Positions 1 through 9,506 of a stretch of 64,000 bases of DNA are shown in pieces; positions within the stretch are counted from its first letter, which is position 1, and every line of letters begins with the position of its first letter. The notes below the pieces were generated by a model. The model was not told where the DNA came from and did not search any database. It worked only from the letters and a program-made list of their open reading frames with translations. Source of the stretch: Nakamurella alba (GTDB lineage: Bacteria > Actinomycetota > Actinomycetes > Mycobacteriales > Nakamurellaceae); assembly GCF_009707545.1 (NCBI RefSeq), contig NZ_WLYK01000005.1, forward strand, positions 310,001 to 374,000. Direction: 5' to 3'. The position numbers and the translations under genes are program-made.

Positions 1-303
1 GCGCTCGGGCTGTCGGCGACGGTCGCGCCGCTCACCACCACGGTGCTCGCCGCGGCACCGAATCATCTGGCCGGGATCGCGTCGGCGATCAACAACGACG
101 TGGCCCGGATCGCCGGGCTGCTGGCCGTCGCCGTGCTGCCGGGCCTGGCCGGAATCACCCCGGCGGTCTACGCGGACGCGGTGGCGCTGACGTCCGGGTT
201 CCACCGGGCGGTGCTGCTGGCGGGGGCGCTCTGCGCCGCCGGCGGTGTGCTCGCCGCGCTGACGATCCGCCGGACGCCGCTGGAAGCACTCGACGACGAC
301 TGA
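1..303 (+). CDS. MFS exporter, DHA2-type, C-terminal end (partial)
   Basis: Frame 1 is open from the first base to the TGA at 301-303, giving about 100 residues of a protein whose start lies left of the window. The visible part begins [20 protein letters not shown] and continues [13 protein letters not shown], a pattern typical of the 11th-12th helix region of 14-helix DHA2 (EmrB/QacA-like) proton-driven drug exporters. A final hydrophobic helix ([20 protein letters not shown]) precedes a short acidic tail. It would sit in the cytoplasmic membrane. The substrate cannot be inferred. Its last 136 bp overlap the end of a convergent minus-strand frame. Confidence 0.8.
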   Translation, partial: ALGLSATVAPLTTTVLAAAPNHLAGIASAINNDVARIAGLLAVAVLPGLAGITPAVYADAVALTSGFHRAVLLAGALCAAGGVLAALTIRRTPLEALDDD

Positions 304-713
304 CCGGCCGGCCTGGCCACCTGGGGCGCCGGCGCCTTCTCGACGACCTCCGGCTCGGCCGGGACCGCCTGCAGCAGCGGGCGTTCGGTGGTGGTGCGGG
401 CAGCGGGGCGGGACACCGGACGCTGCTCGGGGACGACGGCCCGGACGCTGAACAGCCAGCCGGCGTCCAGCTCGTACCAGCTGCGCTCGTCGATGACCTG
501 CTTCGTGATCGGGTGCCAGCTGCCGTCCAGCCCGGCCTGCTCCCAGTCCTGCGCGCCCTGCCGGATCCGGAAGGACCCGCGGGAGGTGACGGCGATGTGC
601 GCCAGCACGCGGCCGGGGAAGAGGAACCTGGTGCCGTCGGAGAGACCGTCCACCACACCTTGTACGTGGGGCGAGACCGCCCGGACCGAACGCAGTGCGG
701 GAGTGGATCTCAT
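168..713 (-). CDS. Hypothetical protein, convergent overlap with the MFS gene
   Basis: A 181-aa frame. I start it at the ATG at 713 because GAGAGG lies 9 bp upstream; an in-frame start exists at 809. The first ~100 residues look folded ([38 protein letters not shown]). The rest is Ala/Pro/Ser-rich and overlaps the 3' end of the MFS gene in antisense, so the true protein could be shorter in function than the frame. I recognise no family. Plus-strand frames in the same place are low-complexity and look like shadows. Confidence 0.5.
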   Translation of the reverse strand: MRSTPALRSVRAVSPHVQGVVDGLSDGTRFLFPGRVLAHIAVTSRGSFRIRQGAQDWEQAGLDGSWHPITKQVIDERSWYELDAGWLFSVRAVVPEQRPVSRPAARTTTERPLLQAVPAEPEVVEKAPAPQVARPAGQSSSSASSGVRRIVSAASTPPAAQSAPASSTARWNPDVSATASA

Positions 714-1386
714 GGGGTGGACCTCTCTGTCGGTGCAGCAGGACGTCGGTACCACGATGTCGATGTGTTCAAACCCGGTGTGATCCAGATCCATTCCCTG
801 CAGCCGCATCTCGCCTTCGCATCGACCGGTTCACCGCGCGGGCGATGGTCGGGGCAGCAGGGGAGGGCGGGACGGGAGGCAGCGGATCGTCGGACTGTTG
901 CCGGGCACGTGCGGTTCGGGCTGCGGTCCGGATCGGCCGGGCCGGGAGCGTGCTGTCCCGGCGCCACCGTGATCGTCCCGCAGTACGGAGAAGCTATCGG
1001 AGACGCCGTTTCGCCAAGGTTACGTCCTGTGGTCGCCCCATCACAAGAACGATCATGACCTGCATCGATGACGGAATCGGTCAAGATTTCACCCGACATC
1101 GGGCACGACCGGCGACGGCGACCACTCCTGTGTGCGGGGGTCTGCGAGCTGACCTCACCGAGGGTGACCGGATCCGGGCATCCCACCCGGGAGGTGATCC
1201 CGGTGACACGAACCGGTCGAAGATCAACAGTGATCCCTGCTGCGCGGGTGCCGGAACTCGGCGGCACACCGTTGTGGCGGCGTCGTGATGACGGGAATGC
1301 TTGTGCGTCAGCGCAGGCGCCGGCTCCGATCGGCGCCGATCGACCGCGCGAATCGCGGCTGAACGGCACGGACGTGCAGTGGCGGG
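714..1386. other. Intergenic stretch without a credible gene
   Basis: About 670 bp between the starts/ends of two minus-strand genes. Open frames here are Arg/Pro/Ser-rich on both strands and lack ribosome-binding sites, as expected for shadows in GC-rich DNA. It should hold the promoter of the 168-713 gene near its left end. No repeat or strong hairpin was seen. Confidence 0.5.
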
Positions 1387-4299
1387 TCAGCCGGGATTCG
1401 GCCCGCTGTCGGGTCGCCGGCCCCGCCACCCGGAGAGCCGGGCGCCGAGCACGCCGAGGGCGAGTTCCGGTGCGTTCTGGTGCACCGATGCCAGGAAACT
1501 CGTCCGGACGTCCGGCCGGTGCAGCGGGTGGCCGGTCGGGGTGCGGTGCAGCAGTCGGTCGACGGTCCGCCCCGCCGCCGCATCGCAGTCGGCGGCCCAC
1601 TGCTGCCTCGCCGACCGGTCACGCCCGTCGAGCAGCCGCTTGACCCAGGACTCGACCTGCCACTCCCGGCCGTCCGGCGCCTGGCGCAGGTAGCCCCCCA
1701 GCGGGTCGGTGTACACCCGGCCGTACCGGGACGATCCTGCCGCGGCGACGATCTCGTCGAGCAGTGCGCGCAGCAGCAGTGACCGGGCCAGGGCCGCGCC
1801 GAGGTCCGGCCGGTCGGCGACCCGGAGCAGCACCGCCTCGAGCGCGATCGGCCACCGATCGTCGAGCCCGGTGGGCGCAGGTGCCGGCGGTTCACCGGCC
1901 ACCGCGGTCGAACCGTGCTCCCCCCAAGGCCAGCCGCCCGCGGCGACGAACTCCGCATCGGCCACCACCACGTCCTGTGCCAGCCGCTCCCGGACCGCAC
2001 CGGCGAGCGGCTCGCCGGCACCCGGCAGTGCCGCGGCCAGCGCCTGGAGCTCGACGCGATAGGCCGGGGCGGTCGGGCCGTCCGGCGGCTGCGGGTCGGT
2101 GCGGGCGTGCACGGCCAGCACCGGGGACGTCGGACCCGGGCGGAACGAGAGGCGGACCGACGGGGACTGCAGCACCCGGGGTTCCAGCAGCCAGCGGGCG
2201 AACCCGTGCTCCGCCTGACCGAGCGGCCGTCCGGCCAGCAGCATCTCGCCGATCGCCGGGACCGGAAGCGGGATCTGCCGCCCCATCAGCGTGTGCAGCG
2301 CCCCGGCCAGGTCGGTCGGCGCGGGCGAGGTGCCGACGACCGCGGTCAGCCGGGCCACCCACTCCGCTGCCGTCCACGGCCGGCCGGGCGGCTGACGCAC
2401 GGCGTCCCGGAGCAGCGCGGCGGTCCGACCCGCCGGGTCGTCGGCCGGCCGTACCGACGCCAGTTCCAGGTCGACCAGCGACCAGTCCGTCAGCGGCCGG
2501 CCGAGGTCCGGTGGACCCAGCCGGTCGGTCAACCAGCCGCAGGCCCGCGGCGACAACGCGATGGCCGGGTCGCCGGCGAGGGCGGTCTCCAGTTCGGCCG
2601 CGACGGCCGCGGCCGTCTCCCCGGACGTGGTCGGCCAGACCGCCGTGCCGTCACCGGGCACCGCCGCGCGGTCCAGCAGCAGGCAGATCCGCAGCGATGC
2701 CACCCGCGCGGCCCGGACCGGAGCCGGCAGCCGGTCGCCCGCACCCCACTGCCCGAACACCGTGTCCAGCGCGGTCGTCAGCCGCACCACGACCGCCGGG
2801 TCCCGTGCGGCGGCGAGCATCGCGCCGACCCGGGCGGGCAGCTCGTCGAGCAGCCGGCCGACCAGGGCGGCGGAGGCCCTGGTCCGGGTGGGCAGCCAGG
2901 GCAGGGGACGGTCCGGGGTCGCCCAGTCCGGCATCACCCCGTCCGGTCCGGGCGCGAAGACGGCCTCCAGGTAGCCGGCGATGGCGATGTCCCGACCCTC
3001 GGCGGCCTCGCCGTCGTGGGCCTGTTCCGCACCGTCGGCGGTCCCGTCCTCGCTCGCGCCGATATCGCCGGTCCCGGTGTCGATCGCCCCGGCCTCGTCC
3101 AGCGACCGGACCGCGGCACCGAAGACCTCGTCGGTGGATCGGCCGAAGCGGACCAGGCGGTCGCGGAGCAGGGCCAGTCGGTCCCCCGGCAGCCGCAACC
3201 CCGGCGGCCACCACCGGCAGGCCAGCGCCACGGCATCCGGGAGCACCTGCGCCATCAGCTCGACCGTCTCCTCGCCGGCGAGCAGCAGCGCCGCGGGCAC
3301 CGCCCAGAGCGGCCGGTCGTCCGCGCTGCCGCGCGCCGCGTCGGACAGCCGGTCGACCAGGTCCGGCAGCGACGGCAGCCCCATGTCGTCCAGCAGGGTG
3401 AGCCGCTCGACCAGCTGGGTCCACGGCCCGGGGCGGGGCGGACGGTACGGCGCCACCTGGCGGGCCGCCGCACCGGTCGGGATCTCCCCGACATCGGGGA
3501 CGTACCACTGGGTCCCGAGAGCGACTGCGACCTCGGTCGGATCCTGGGAGTCCGGGTAGCCGATCAGGTGCAGCTCCCGGATGCCGGTGGTGCTGCCGGC
3601 CTCCACCGTCTCCCGGGTGGAGAAGGCCAGCGCCGACCAGGCCGCGCCGACGGTCAGGTGCCGGCCCAGAAAAGCGGCCCAGCCCGCGGTACGGGCACCC
3701 GTCGGGTCGGCCAGCGCGAGAGCGCCGGTGCCTGCGGTCAGGTACTCCTCGGCAGCGGCCAGGACCGCCAGCGCGGTGTCCCGATCGACGGCCCAGACCT
3801 CCTGCACGGCAACGCTTCCTGGTCCGGCCGGCAGGTCGGCCCCGGGATCCAGGTCGGGCAGGCGGGCGGCGGACACCGCTGCCGATCCGGTCGGCCGCAC
3901 CCAGAGCGGGCTGTCCCAGAGCTCGGCGGGCCGGACGCCGGCCACCCCGGCACCCTGACCGCTGCGCTGCACGAGAAGTCCGTGTGCGAACCAGGAGTCG
4001 CGGTAATGGTGACTCTGCCCGGCGCTCACCTGGTGCACCAGGGTGCTGCGACGATGGCGACGATCGGCCGCGGGATCGAGCCGCAGCCGGCGCGGCAGCG
4101 CGGCAATCATCTCGTCCGAGGCCAGCAGCGGCAGCGCCTCCGGCACGAACGAGCCCAGCGCGCCGGTCGCCGATTCGACCCAGGGCTGCAGCGCCGCGGC
4201 GTCCTCCGCCGGACGCACGGCGGTGACCTTCCATCCGTCGACGTCCGAGTAGGGTCCGGCCTCGCCGACGGTGGCGTACCCGAACTGCCCGGCCAGCAT
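1387..4299 (-). CDS. GTPase-associated protein 1 (GAP1)-like protein
   Basis: A 970-aa soluble protein. The ATG at 4299 is preceded by GGAGCGG at a normal distance and starts 20 bp after the stop of the upstream GTPase gene, so the two are very likely one operon. The N-terminus (LAGQFGYATVGEAGPYSD) and the overall size and layout resemble the actinobacterial proteins called GTPase-associated protein 1-related, which have an N-terminal GAP1-N2-type domain, a middle helical domain and a C-terminal domain. They are nearly always encoded beside a TRAFAC-type double GTPase, as here. The molecular function is unknown; a regulator or adaptor of the neighbouring GTPase is the usual proposal. No catalytic motif or membrane segment is visible. 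The family call rests on context plus remembered similarity, not on a search. Confidence 0.7.
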   Translation of the reverse strand: MLAGQFGYATVGEAGPYSDVDGWKVTAVRPAEDAAALQPWVESATGALGSFVPEALPLLASDEMIAALPRRLRLDPAADRRHRRSTLVHQVSAGQSHHYRDSWFAHGLLVQRSGQGAGVAGVRPAELWDSPLWVRPTGSAAVSAARLPDLDPGADLPAGPGSVAVQEVWAVDRDTALAVLAAAEEYLTAGTGALALADPTGARTAGWAAFLGRHLTVGAAWSALAFSTRETVEAGSTTGIRELHLIGYPDSQDPTEVAVALGTQWYVPDVGEIPTGAAARQVAPYRPPRPGPWTQLVERLTLLDDMGLPSLPDLVDRLSDAARGSADDRPLWAVPAALLLAGEETVELMAQVLPDAVALACRWWPPGLRLPGDRLALLRDRLVRFGRSTDEVFGAAVRSLDEAGAIDTGTGDIGASEDGTADGAEQAHDGEAAEGRDIAIAGYLEAVFAPGPDGVMPDWATPDRPLPWLPTRTRASAALVGRLLDELPARVGAMLAAARDPAVVVRLTTALDTVFGQWGAGDRLPAPVRAARVASLRICLLLDRAAVPGDGTAVWPTTSGETAAAVAAELETALAGDPAIALSPRACGWLTDRLGPPDLGRPLTDWSLVDLELASVRPADDPAGRTAALLRDAVRQPPGRPWTAAEWVARLTAVVGTSPAPTDLAGALHTLMGRQIPLPVPAIGEMLLAGRPLGQAEHGFARWLLEPRVLQSPSVRLSFRPGPTSPVLAVHARTDPQPPDGPTAPAYRVELQALAAALPGAGEPLAGAVRERLAQDVVVADAEFVAAGGWPWGEHGSTAVAGEPPAPAPTGLDDRWPIALEAVLLRVADRPDLGAALARSLLLRALLDEIVAAAGSSRYGRVYTDPLGGYLRQAPDGREWQVESWVKRLLDGRDRSARQQWAADCDAAAGRTVDRLLHRTPTGHPLHRPDVRTSFLASVHQNAPELALGVLGARLSGWRGRRPDSGPNPG

Positions 4300-4318
4300 C
4301 GTGTTCCGCTCCGGCCCG

Positions 4319-7300
4319 TCAGCCCTGGATGACCCAGCGCAGCGGATCGAACAACCGGTGCGGCGCCCGGGCCGTCGAGTGCATCGTGTTGCTGGCCGGC
4401 GTGTGCCCGGTCGACGACGTGACGAAGTACCGGTAGGTGGCGAAGTTGCTCTCCACCAGGTGCAGGATCGACGAACCGCCGAGCTGCGACAGCAGGGTGC
4501 GGGCCTCCTGGTGCACCGCGTTGCCATCCACCGGGTCGAAGACGACCGGAGCCGCCGCCGGGTCGCTGTACGGATCCCGCAGCACGGCCGACCCGAACGG
4601 CAGCGCACCGGCGATCGGCGAGCCGGGGGAGCTGCTGGCCTGTTGCAGCGCATCGAACTTCGAGAAGACGACCGCCAGCCGGACCGGCAGCGGACCGGTG
4701 CCGCCGAACCGGCCGCGCAGCACGGTGATGACGTTGTGCAGGCCCTGCACCGGGGTCGCGCCGCCGCCCGGCGGCAGCGTCACGAAACCGTCCAGCGCCG
4801 TGCGGACCTCGGTGATCTGCAACGGGTCCACCAGGTAGATCAGGGCGTCGCCGTTCAGCATGGAGTGCGAGTAGTTCGCCAGCAGCTCCGGATCCTCCAT
4901 GTCCTCGCCGGCGACGTCGAACAAGGAGAAGGCGACCGGTCGCTGCTGCTGCGGGAACCGGACGGAGAACTGCAAGGGCCGCAACAGGTCCCGGTTCTGC
5001 TGCACGGAGGTCGTGCCGAGCTGGAGCCGTCCGGTCTCCCATTCGTCGTGGTAGCGCTTCATCCGCGCCCGACTGCCGGCGTCCAGCGGCGCGGCATACC
5101 CGCCCCAGGACTCGGCCAGACCCTCCAGCAATGCGTAGGACTGCGCCTGCAGCATCGACGTCTTCCCGGACCGCCGCGGTCCGAGCAGGGTGGCGGCATA
5201 GCTGTTCGTCTGCCACCAGTCGGCGTGCGGGAAGGTCTCGCCGCAGCTGAGGCAGAACTCGTCCCGGGTCACCGTGCCGCAGTGCCGGCAGTGCACCGAA
5301 CCCACCGGTCCGGTCGACTCCAGGGCCTGCATCGTCCACGGCTTGGCCAGAGTCCGGGTGCCGCGGATCCGGGTCAGCAAGGTGTCCTCGGCCGGTTGGC
5401 AGGTGCCCTCGGACCCGCACCGGAAGTACTGGTTCTCCGGGTTCGGCGGGGCCAGGCAGTGCGGACAGCGGCGGCTGACCCGTTGCGGTGCCGGCGATCC
5501 CGGTGCCATCCATTCGACGAGGGCGATCTCCTCGCCCGAGTTCGCATGCCCGAACACCTTCAGCTGCCGGGCCTGCGGCGGGACCGTGACCTCCCACCGG
5601 AACCACTCGCCGGGCGGGCCGTCGGAGGGCAATGTCATCGATGCGACGGTGCCGAACTCCGTCCCGCTGCCCAGCTCGCGCAGACTGAGCGGTTGCAGGT
5701 CCGTCCCACCACCGAGGACGAGACCGATGGGTGGGAGCGGGATCTCGGGACGGAGGTAGACCGCCCGGACGCCGGTCGGGCCGTACTCGAACTGGTAGAA
5801 CACCACCTGCCGGCCGGGGTAGGCGACCTCGGCCGGCCGCCCGCGGAGCGTCACGCCGCGGTAGGTGCGGACGCCGTGCAACCGGATCGTCCCGCGGTGC
5901 GGCGGCAGCGTCAGCCGTACACCGCCGTAGAGCTCGAACCGCTCCCGCGAGGTGCGGGTGACGGCACCGTCGACCTCGGCGATCACCTCCGCGGCGCCGG
6001 TCGGCCACTCGAAACGCAGGAACTGCCAGAAGATCCGGTCGGTCAGCTCGATCGCACCGATGGCGCCGACGTGGGTGAGCACCTGCGACGGGCCGACGGC
6101 GAACCGCCCGGCCATCTCGGTCACCGGGGTGAAGCACCACTCCGGGCTCTCCGCGACGTCGATGGCGAAACCGTCCAGCACGTCCCGGTTCCCGTCGCCG
6201 GTCAACCCCCAGACGATGCGGTTGCCCAGCGGCAGCCGGTCGATCTCCGCTGCGGTCAGGATCTGGTCGGGGGCGAGCTCACCGAGCTGGCCGGGGGTGC
6301 CGGGACGGTGGAAGATGCTGACCCGGCCGCGGGCCACCTTCGGCCAGGACAGCCGGCACTGCACCGAGGTGCCGGCATCGGACAGGCTGCCCTGCAGGTC
6401 GGTCACCCGCTCCGGCATCGCCGGGATGACCACGGTCCCCGAGGACCATGCGGGCGAGCGATCGGTGCCGCCCTCCGGCCGCGGGGCGCCGGCCAGGCAC
6501 ACGAGCTCGTACACGTAGCTGCGGCCGGGCTCGACATCCTTGTCCAGGTAGGAACTCTGACCTGCCTCCACCGGCTTGACCAGGGTGGCGTCCTCGAACG
6601 TCGGCAGCGGCTCGTCCGCCCGCGAGCGCCGGAGCTGGACCCCGGTGACCCCGGCCGGGCGGCGCCACTCCAGCACCACCGAGTCCGGGTTGACCACGAA
6701 GTCGACGCTGTCGGGCCCGGGCACGACCTGTCCGATCGCCTGCCGGACGGCCTGCGGGTCCCGGGCCGCGGCCATCGGGCTCGCGCCGCGGTAGGCGAAG
6801 ACGGCGTAGTACCGGTAGCCGGGCGCGACCACCGCCACCGGGTCGGCGGTCACCGCGAGCCGCTCACCCTGGTCGGCCGTGTGCGGGATCTCCGTGCGGG
6901 TGCCGACCACCAGGTACAGCAGGATCCCCGGGCCCGGATCGGCCGGGTCCCACATCAGCTGCACCCGGTCCGGGTGCACGGTGAGACCGATGTAGCCGTC
7001 GACGTTCCCGAACACGTCGGCATCGCCGGCGAACATGCTCGGCTCCGGCAGCGGGCCGGTCTGCTTGGCGAAACCGCCGGTGTGACCGGGCGGCGTGAAA
7101 CCGCCCGGGTGCGCACCGGTGTGCGGCCCGGAGTTGGTCACGGGTGGCCGGACCGGGGGCGGTGGTGGGGGAGGGGTGGCCGCCGGGAGGGTGCTCTGTG
7201 CTGATGACGTGGCATGTGCCGATGACGTGCCCTGCGCCGGTGACGTGCCCTGCGCCGAAGGCAGTGGCTGTCCCGTCGGCGAGCCGGTGGGTGGCGGCGC

Positions 7301-8281
7301 GGTCCGCGGTTCCGGATCCGTCATCTGCCGGGACGGCAACTGCTGGGACGGCAACTGCTGGGACGGGGGCGTCGGGGGTTGGTGGTCCGGCCGGTCGGGC
7401 GTTGCCCTGTCCGTGCTCCGGGGGGGCGCGGCGGTCGGACCGGTGCCCGGCGCGGCGGACACCGTTGCCGGGTGCGGCGGCGGGTCGGCGGTCGGCGGGA
7501 CGAAGGCACCCGTCGACGTCGGTGCCGGGGCAGCCGCGAACGGTCCGGTCGCCCCGCCCGGCAGGGCGGCCGGGGGGGCCGTCGGGGTGGTCGACTCCGG
7601 CGGGACCGTGCGCTCCGGGAGGGGTGGAGGTTCCGGGGTGACCCCGGGCGGTGTGTACCAGGCGGGCAACGATGTCGGGGCGGCCGGACCCGGGGGCTGC
7701 GCGGTCGCGGTCTGCGGGATCGGGGACTGCGCGTTCGGGGTCTGCGGGATCGGGGACTGCGCGTTCGGGGTCTGCGCGTTCGGGGTCTGCGGGATCGGGG
7801 CCTGCGCGCCCGGGGCCTGTGCGGGGTGCCGATCGCCGGCGACGGGCTCGGGCTGGGCGGTGCGCGACGGCGGGGTGTACCAGGACGGTGGCCCGCTCGG
7901 TGCCGGCGACGGGTCGGCAGCAACGGGCACGGCGGTGGGCACCGCCGGCGCGGCAGGAGCAGCAGGAGCAGCGACCTCCTGCTCCTCGAGGTCCCTGGCC
8001 TGCTCCAGGACCGTCATCAGGTCCTGGTTCTCCCGGTCCGAGACGGTGATGTGCATGCGCCGCCAGGTGTCCTGCAGGATCTCCGGCGTCACTCCCGGCC
8101 GGCCGCTGCGCCGACGTCCGGTCTCCAGCCTGGCCGCCCACACGATGAGGTCCTCGTTCACACGCAGGCCCAACCGGTCGCGGACCGTCCGCAGGCTGTC
8201 CTCCAACGCCACCCCGGTCCTGCCTCTCTCGTCGTGTCCCGGCCGTCCCGAACCGGCCGCGCCGCCCAGTCTGCCTGCCAT
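4319..8281 (-). CDS. Large TRAFAC-type GTPase protein (double-GTPase family) with zinc ribbons
   Basis: 1320 aa from the ATG at 8281; GTG at 8290 and a GTG at 8212 with AGGA five bases upstream are alternatives. Order of parts: a short N-terminal helical module (to ~75); a ~300-residue Pro/Ala/Gln-rich linker with PxxQTPNAQ repeats; beta-rich fibronectin-III-like segments (~400-900); a first zinc ribbon (CPHC ... C...C, ~937); a second (CRHCGT ... CLSCG, ~995); then a C-terminal P-loop GTPase. The GTPase shows a Walker A GPRRSGKTS (~1033), a DVAGE switch-II-like motif (~1119) and SKFD as the NKxD equivalent (~1206). NCBI-style names for this family are TRAFAC clade GTPase or DO-GTPase2. It is known only from predicted conflict/signalling loci with GAP1 and vWA partners. 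It is cytosolic by composition. The following GAP1-like gene starts 20 bp downstream; a vWA gene is divergent. Confidence 0.75.
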   Translation of the reverse strand: MAGRLGGAAGSGRPGHDERGRTGVALEDSLRTVRDRLGLRVNEDLIVWAARLETGRRRSGRPGVTPEILQDTWRRMHITVSDRENQDLMTVLEQARDLEEQEVAAPAAPAAPAVPTAVPVAADPSPAPSGPPSWYTPPSRTAQPEPVAGDRHPAQAPGAQAPIPQTPNAQTPNAQSPIPQTPNAQSPIPQTATAQPPGPAAPTSLPAWYTPPGVTPEPPPLPERTVPPESTTPTAPPAALPGGATGPFAAAPAPTSTGAFVPPTADPPPHPATVSAAPGTGPTAAPPRSTDRATPDRPDHQPPTPPSQQLPSQQLPSRQMTDPEPRTAPPPTGSPTGQPLPSAQGTSPAQGTSSAHATSSAQSTLPAATPPPPPPPVRPPVTNSGPHTGAHPGGFTPPGHTGGFAKQTGPLPEPSMFAGDADVFGNVDGYIGLTVHPDRVQLMWDPADPGPGILLYLVVGTRTEIPHTADQGERLAVTADPVAVVAPGYRYYAVFAYRGASPMAAARDPQAVRQAIGQVVPGPDSVDFVVNPDSVVLEWRRPAGVTGVQLRRSRADEPLPTFEDATLVKPVEAGQSSYLDKDVEPGRSYVYELVCLAGAPRPEGGTDRSPAWSSGTVVIPAMPERVTDLQGSLSDAGTSVQCRLSWPKVARGRVSIFHRPGTPGQLGELAPDQILTAAEIDRLPLGNRIVWGLTGDGNRDVLDGFAIDVAESPEWCFTPVTEMAGRFAVGPSQVLTHVGAIGAIELTDRIFWQFLRFEWPTGAAEVIAEVDGAVTRTSRERFELYGGVRLTLPPHRGTIRLHGVRTYRGVTLRGRPAEVAYPGRQVVFYQFEYGPTGVRAVYLRPEIPLPPIGLVLGGGTDLQPLSLRELGSGTEFGTVASMTLPSDGPPGEWFRWEVTVPPQARQLKVFGHANSGEEIALVEWMAPGSPAPQRVSRRCPHCLAPPNPENQYFRCGSEGTCQPAEDTLLTRIRGTRTLAKPWTMQALESTGPVGSVHCRHCGTVTRDEFCLSCGETFPHADWWQTNSYAATLLGPRRSGKTSMLQAQSYALLEGLAESWGGYAAPLDAGSRARMKRYHDEWETGRLQLGTTSVQQNRDLLRPLQFSVRFPQQQRPVAFSLFDVAGEDMEDPELLANYSHSMLNGDALIYLVDPLQITEVRTALDGFVTLPPGGGATPVQGLHNVITVLRGRFGGTGPLPVRLAVVFSKFDALQQASSSPGSPIAGALPFGSAVLRDPYSDPAAAPVVFDPVDGNAVHQEARTLLSQLGGSSILHLVESNFATYRYFVTSSTGHTPASNTMHSTARAPHRLFDPLRWVIQG
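7711..7815 (-). repeat. Seven 15-bp tandem units in the GTPase linker
   Basis: Units start at 7711, 7726, 7741, 7756, 7771, 7786 and 7801. Each is a variant of TCTGCGxGxTCGGGG on the plus strand. They encode the PIPQT/PNAQT-type pentapeptide repeats of the linker. The count is likely to vary between strains. Confidence 0.85.
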
Positions 8282-8381
8282 AGTCTGCACGCGGGCCGGT
8301 CACCCACGTGTGGGCTTCGACCGGATCACCGGGAACAGTGCCGCACGCAGTCGCGCAGTCGCATCGGGAGGAACGTCCGTC

Positions 8382-9278
8382 ATGCAGTTCCTGAAGCTGG
8401 GCGAGGTGCTGGTGGTGGACGGGGGACCGTCGATCTCGGTGCGGGTGCAGGGACTGCAGCCCGGCGATGCGGTCGAGGTGCGGTACGGCTCCCCGGAGGC
8501 GCCGCAGACCTGGCACCCGCGGAACGGTCAGCTGGAGTGGTTGCGACCCACCGCCACCGTCGGCGAACTGTTGATCAGGACCGACGGCATCCCGGGCGAG
8601 ATGACGATCCTGGCGACGATGGCCGGGCACCGGGCGGTCGGCGCCACGGTGACCCGTTTCGGTGCGTCGCAGCAGACCTGGTCCCACCCGGGCGCCACCC
8701 CGCGGGAGGGGGAGACCTGGGCCTTCCTGACGTTGTCCGCGGAGAACGGCCGGCTGTCGCTCACCGCCCGGGACGAGTCGTCGCTCCGGGAGCGCGCACC
8801 GGTCGGTGGCGTCACCGATGCCTCCGGGGTCGCCGCGGTCGTGGACATCTCCGCCAGCATGGCGCCTGCCGTGGCGGACGGTCGCCTGGCCACCGCGCTG
8901 TCCGCGGTGCAGGGCGCGGCCGCCCGCAGCCGGATGTCGGCGGTCACGGTCACCTTCGTGGCCGGATCCTGGACCGACCGGATCACCCTGCCGATCCACG
9001 ACCCCGCCTCCGATGCCGTGGCCGCTGCCGTGGGCAAGGCCGGCTGGCGTACCGGCACCCCGAGCGAACTGCTCGGCGCAGCGCACGGGGACGTCGTCTG
9101 GCTGATCACCGACGCGGCCGTCCCGCTGCCCGCCGGCCGCCGCATCGGCGTGGTGGTCACCGCCGCCGCGCCCACCTCCGCCGCCGTCCCGCCCGGCCCG
9201 CGCACCGTGGTGGCGCTGCGGCCCGGTGAGAGCGTCGCCGAACTGGCCGACCGCCTCCTCTCCGCCGTCACCGCCTGA
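8382..9278 (+). CDS. vWA-domain protein of the GTPase locus
   Basis: 298 aa; the ATG at 8382 has GGGAGGA upstream. The first ~120 residues are beta-rich (SISVRVQGLQPGDAVEVRYG) and of unknown family. From ~150 the protein is a von Willebrand A domain: VVDISASM carries the MIDAS DxSxS motif (Asp155), followed by the TFVAG strand and a VVWLITDAA strand near the end. No signal peptide is visible, so it is probably cytosolic. It is divergent from the double-GTPase gene with about 100 bp between starts, which suggests shared control. vWA domains here are expected to bind partners through a metal ion rather than catalyse. Part of the conserved GAP1-GTPase-vWA grouping. Confidence 0.7.
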   Translation: MQFLKLGEVLVVDGGPSISVRVQGLQPGDAVEVRYGSPEAPQTWHPRNGQLEWLRPTATVGELLIRTDGIPGEMTILATMAGHRAVGATVTRFGASQQTWSHPGATPREGETWAFLTLSAENGRLSLTARDESSLRERAPVGGVTDASGVAAVVDISASMAPAVADGRLATALSAVQGAAARSRMSAVTVTFVAGSWTDRITLPIHDPASDAVAAAVGKAGWRTGTPSELLGAAHGDVVWLITDAAVPLPAGRRIGVVVTAAAPTSAAVPPGPRTVVALRPGESVAELADRLLSAVTA

Positions 9279-9283
9279 CCCAC

Positions 9284-9379
9284 CCCCCACCCGGCGCGAG
9301 GATCTTCATCGCAGGCGCGTACGAAGTCGGCGACTCCTGTCTCACCAGTCCCACTCGCGGCAACTTCCCACGCGCAGGA
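9284..9379. repeat. Dispersed repeat, copy A
   Basis: Sequence beginning CACCCGGCGCGAGGATC just after the vWA stop aligns almost without gaps over ~95 bp with 61425-61520 before gyrB (shared blocks CACCCGGCGCGA, GGCGACTCC, CCACGCGC). This copy has lost the perfect terminal inverted repeat seen in the other. Confidence 0.6.
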
Positions 9380-9506
9380 CAGTCGACGGCGCACGGGCAT
9401 GCAACGGAACGTGCCCGTGCGCCCGTCCGGCGGCCGGAGACACAACCCAGCCGCGTCGTGACGTTCTGTCGGGGTGCACGCGTCGGGTCGGATCGGGGAG
9501 GGATCG

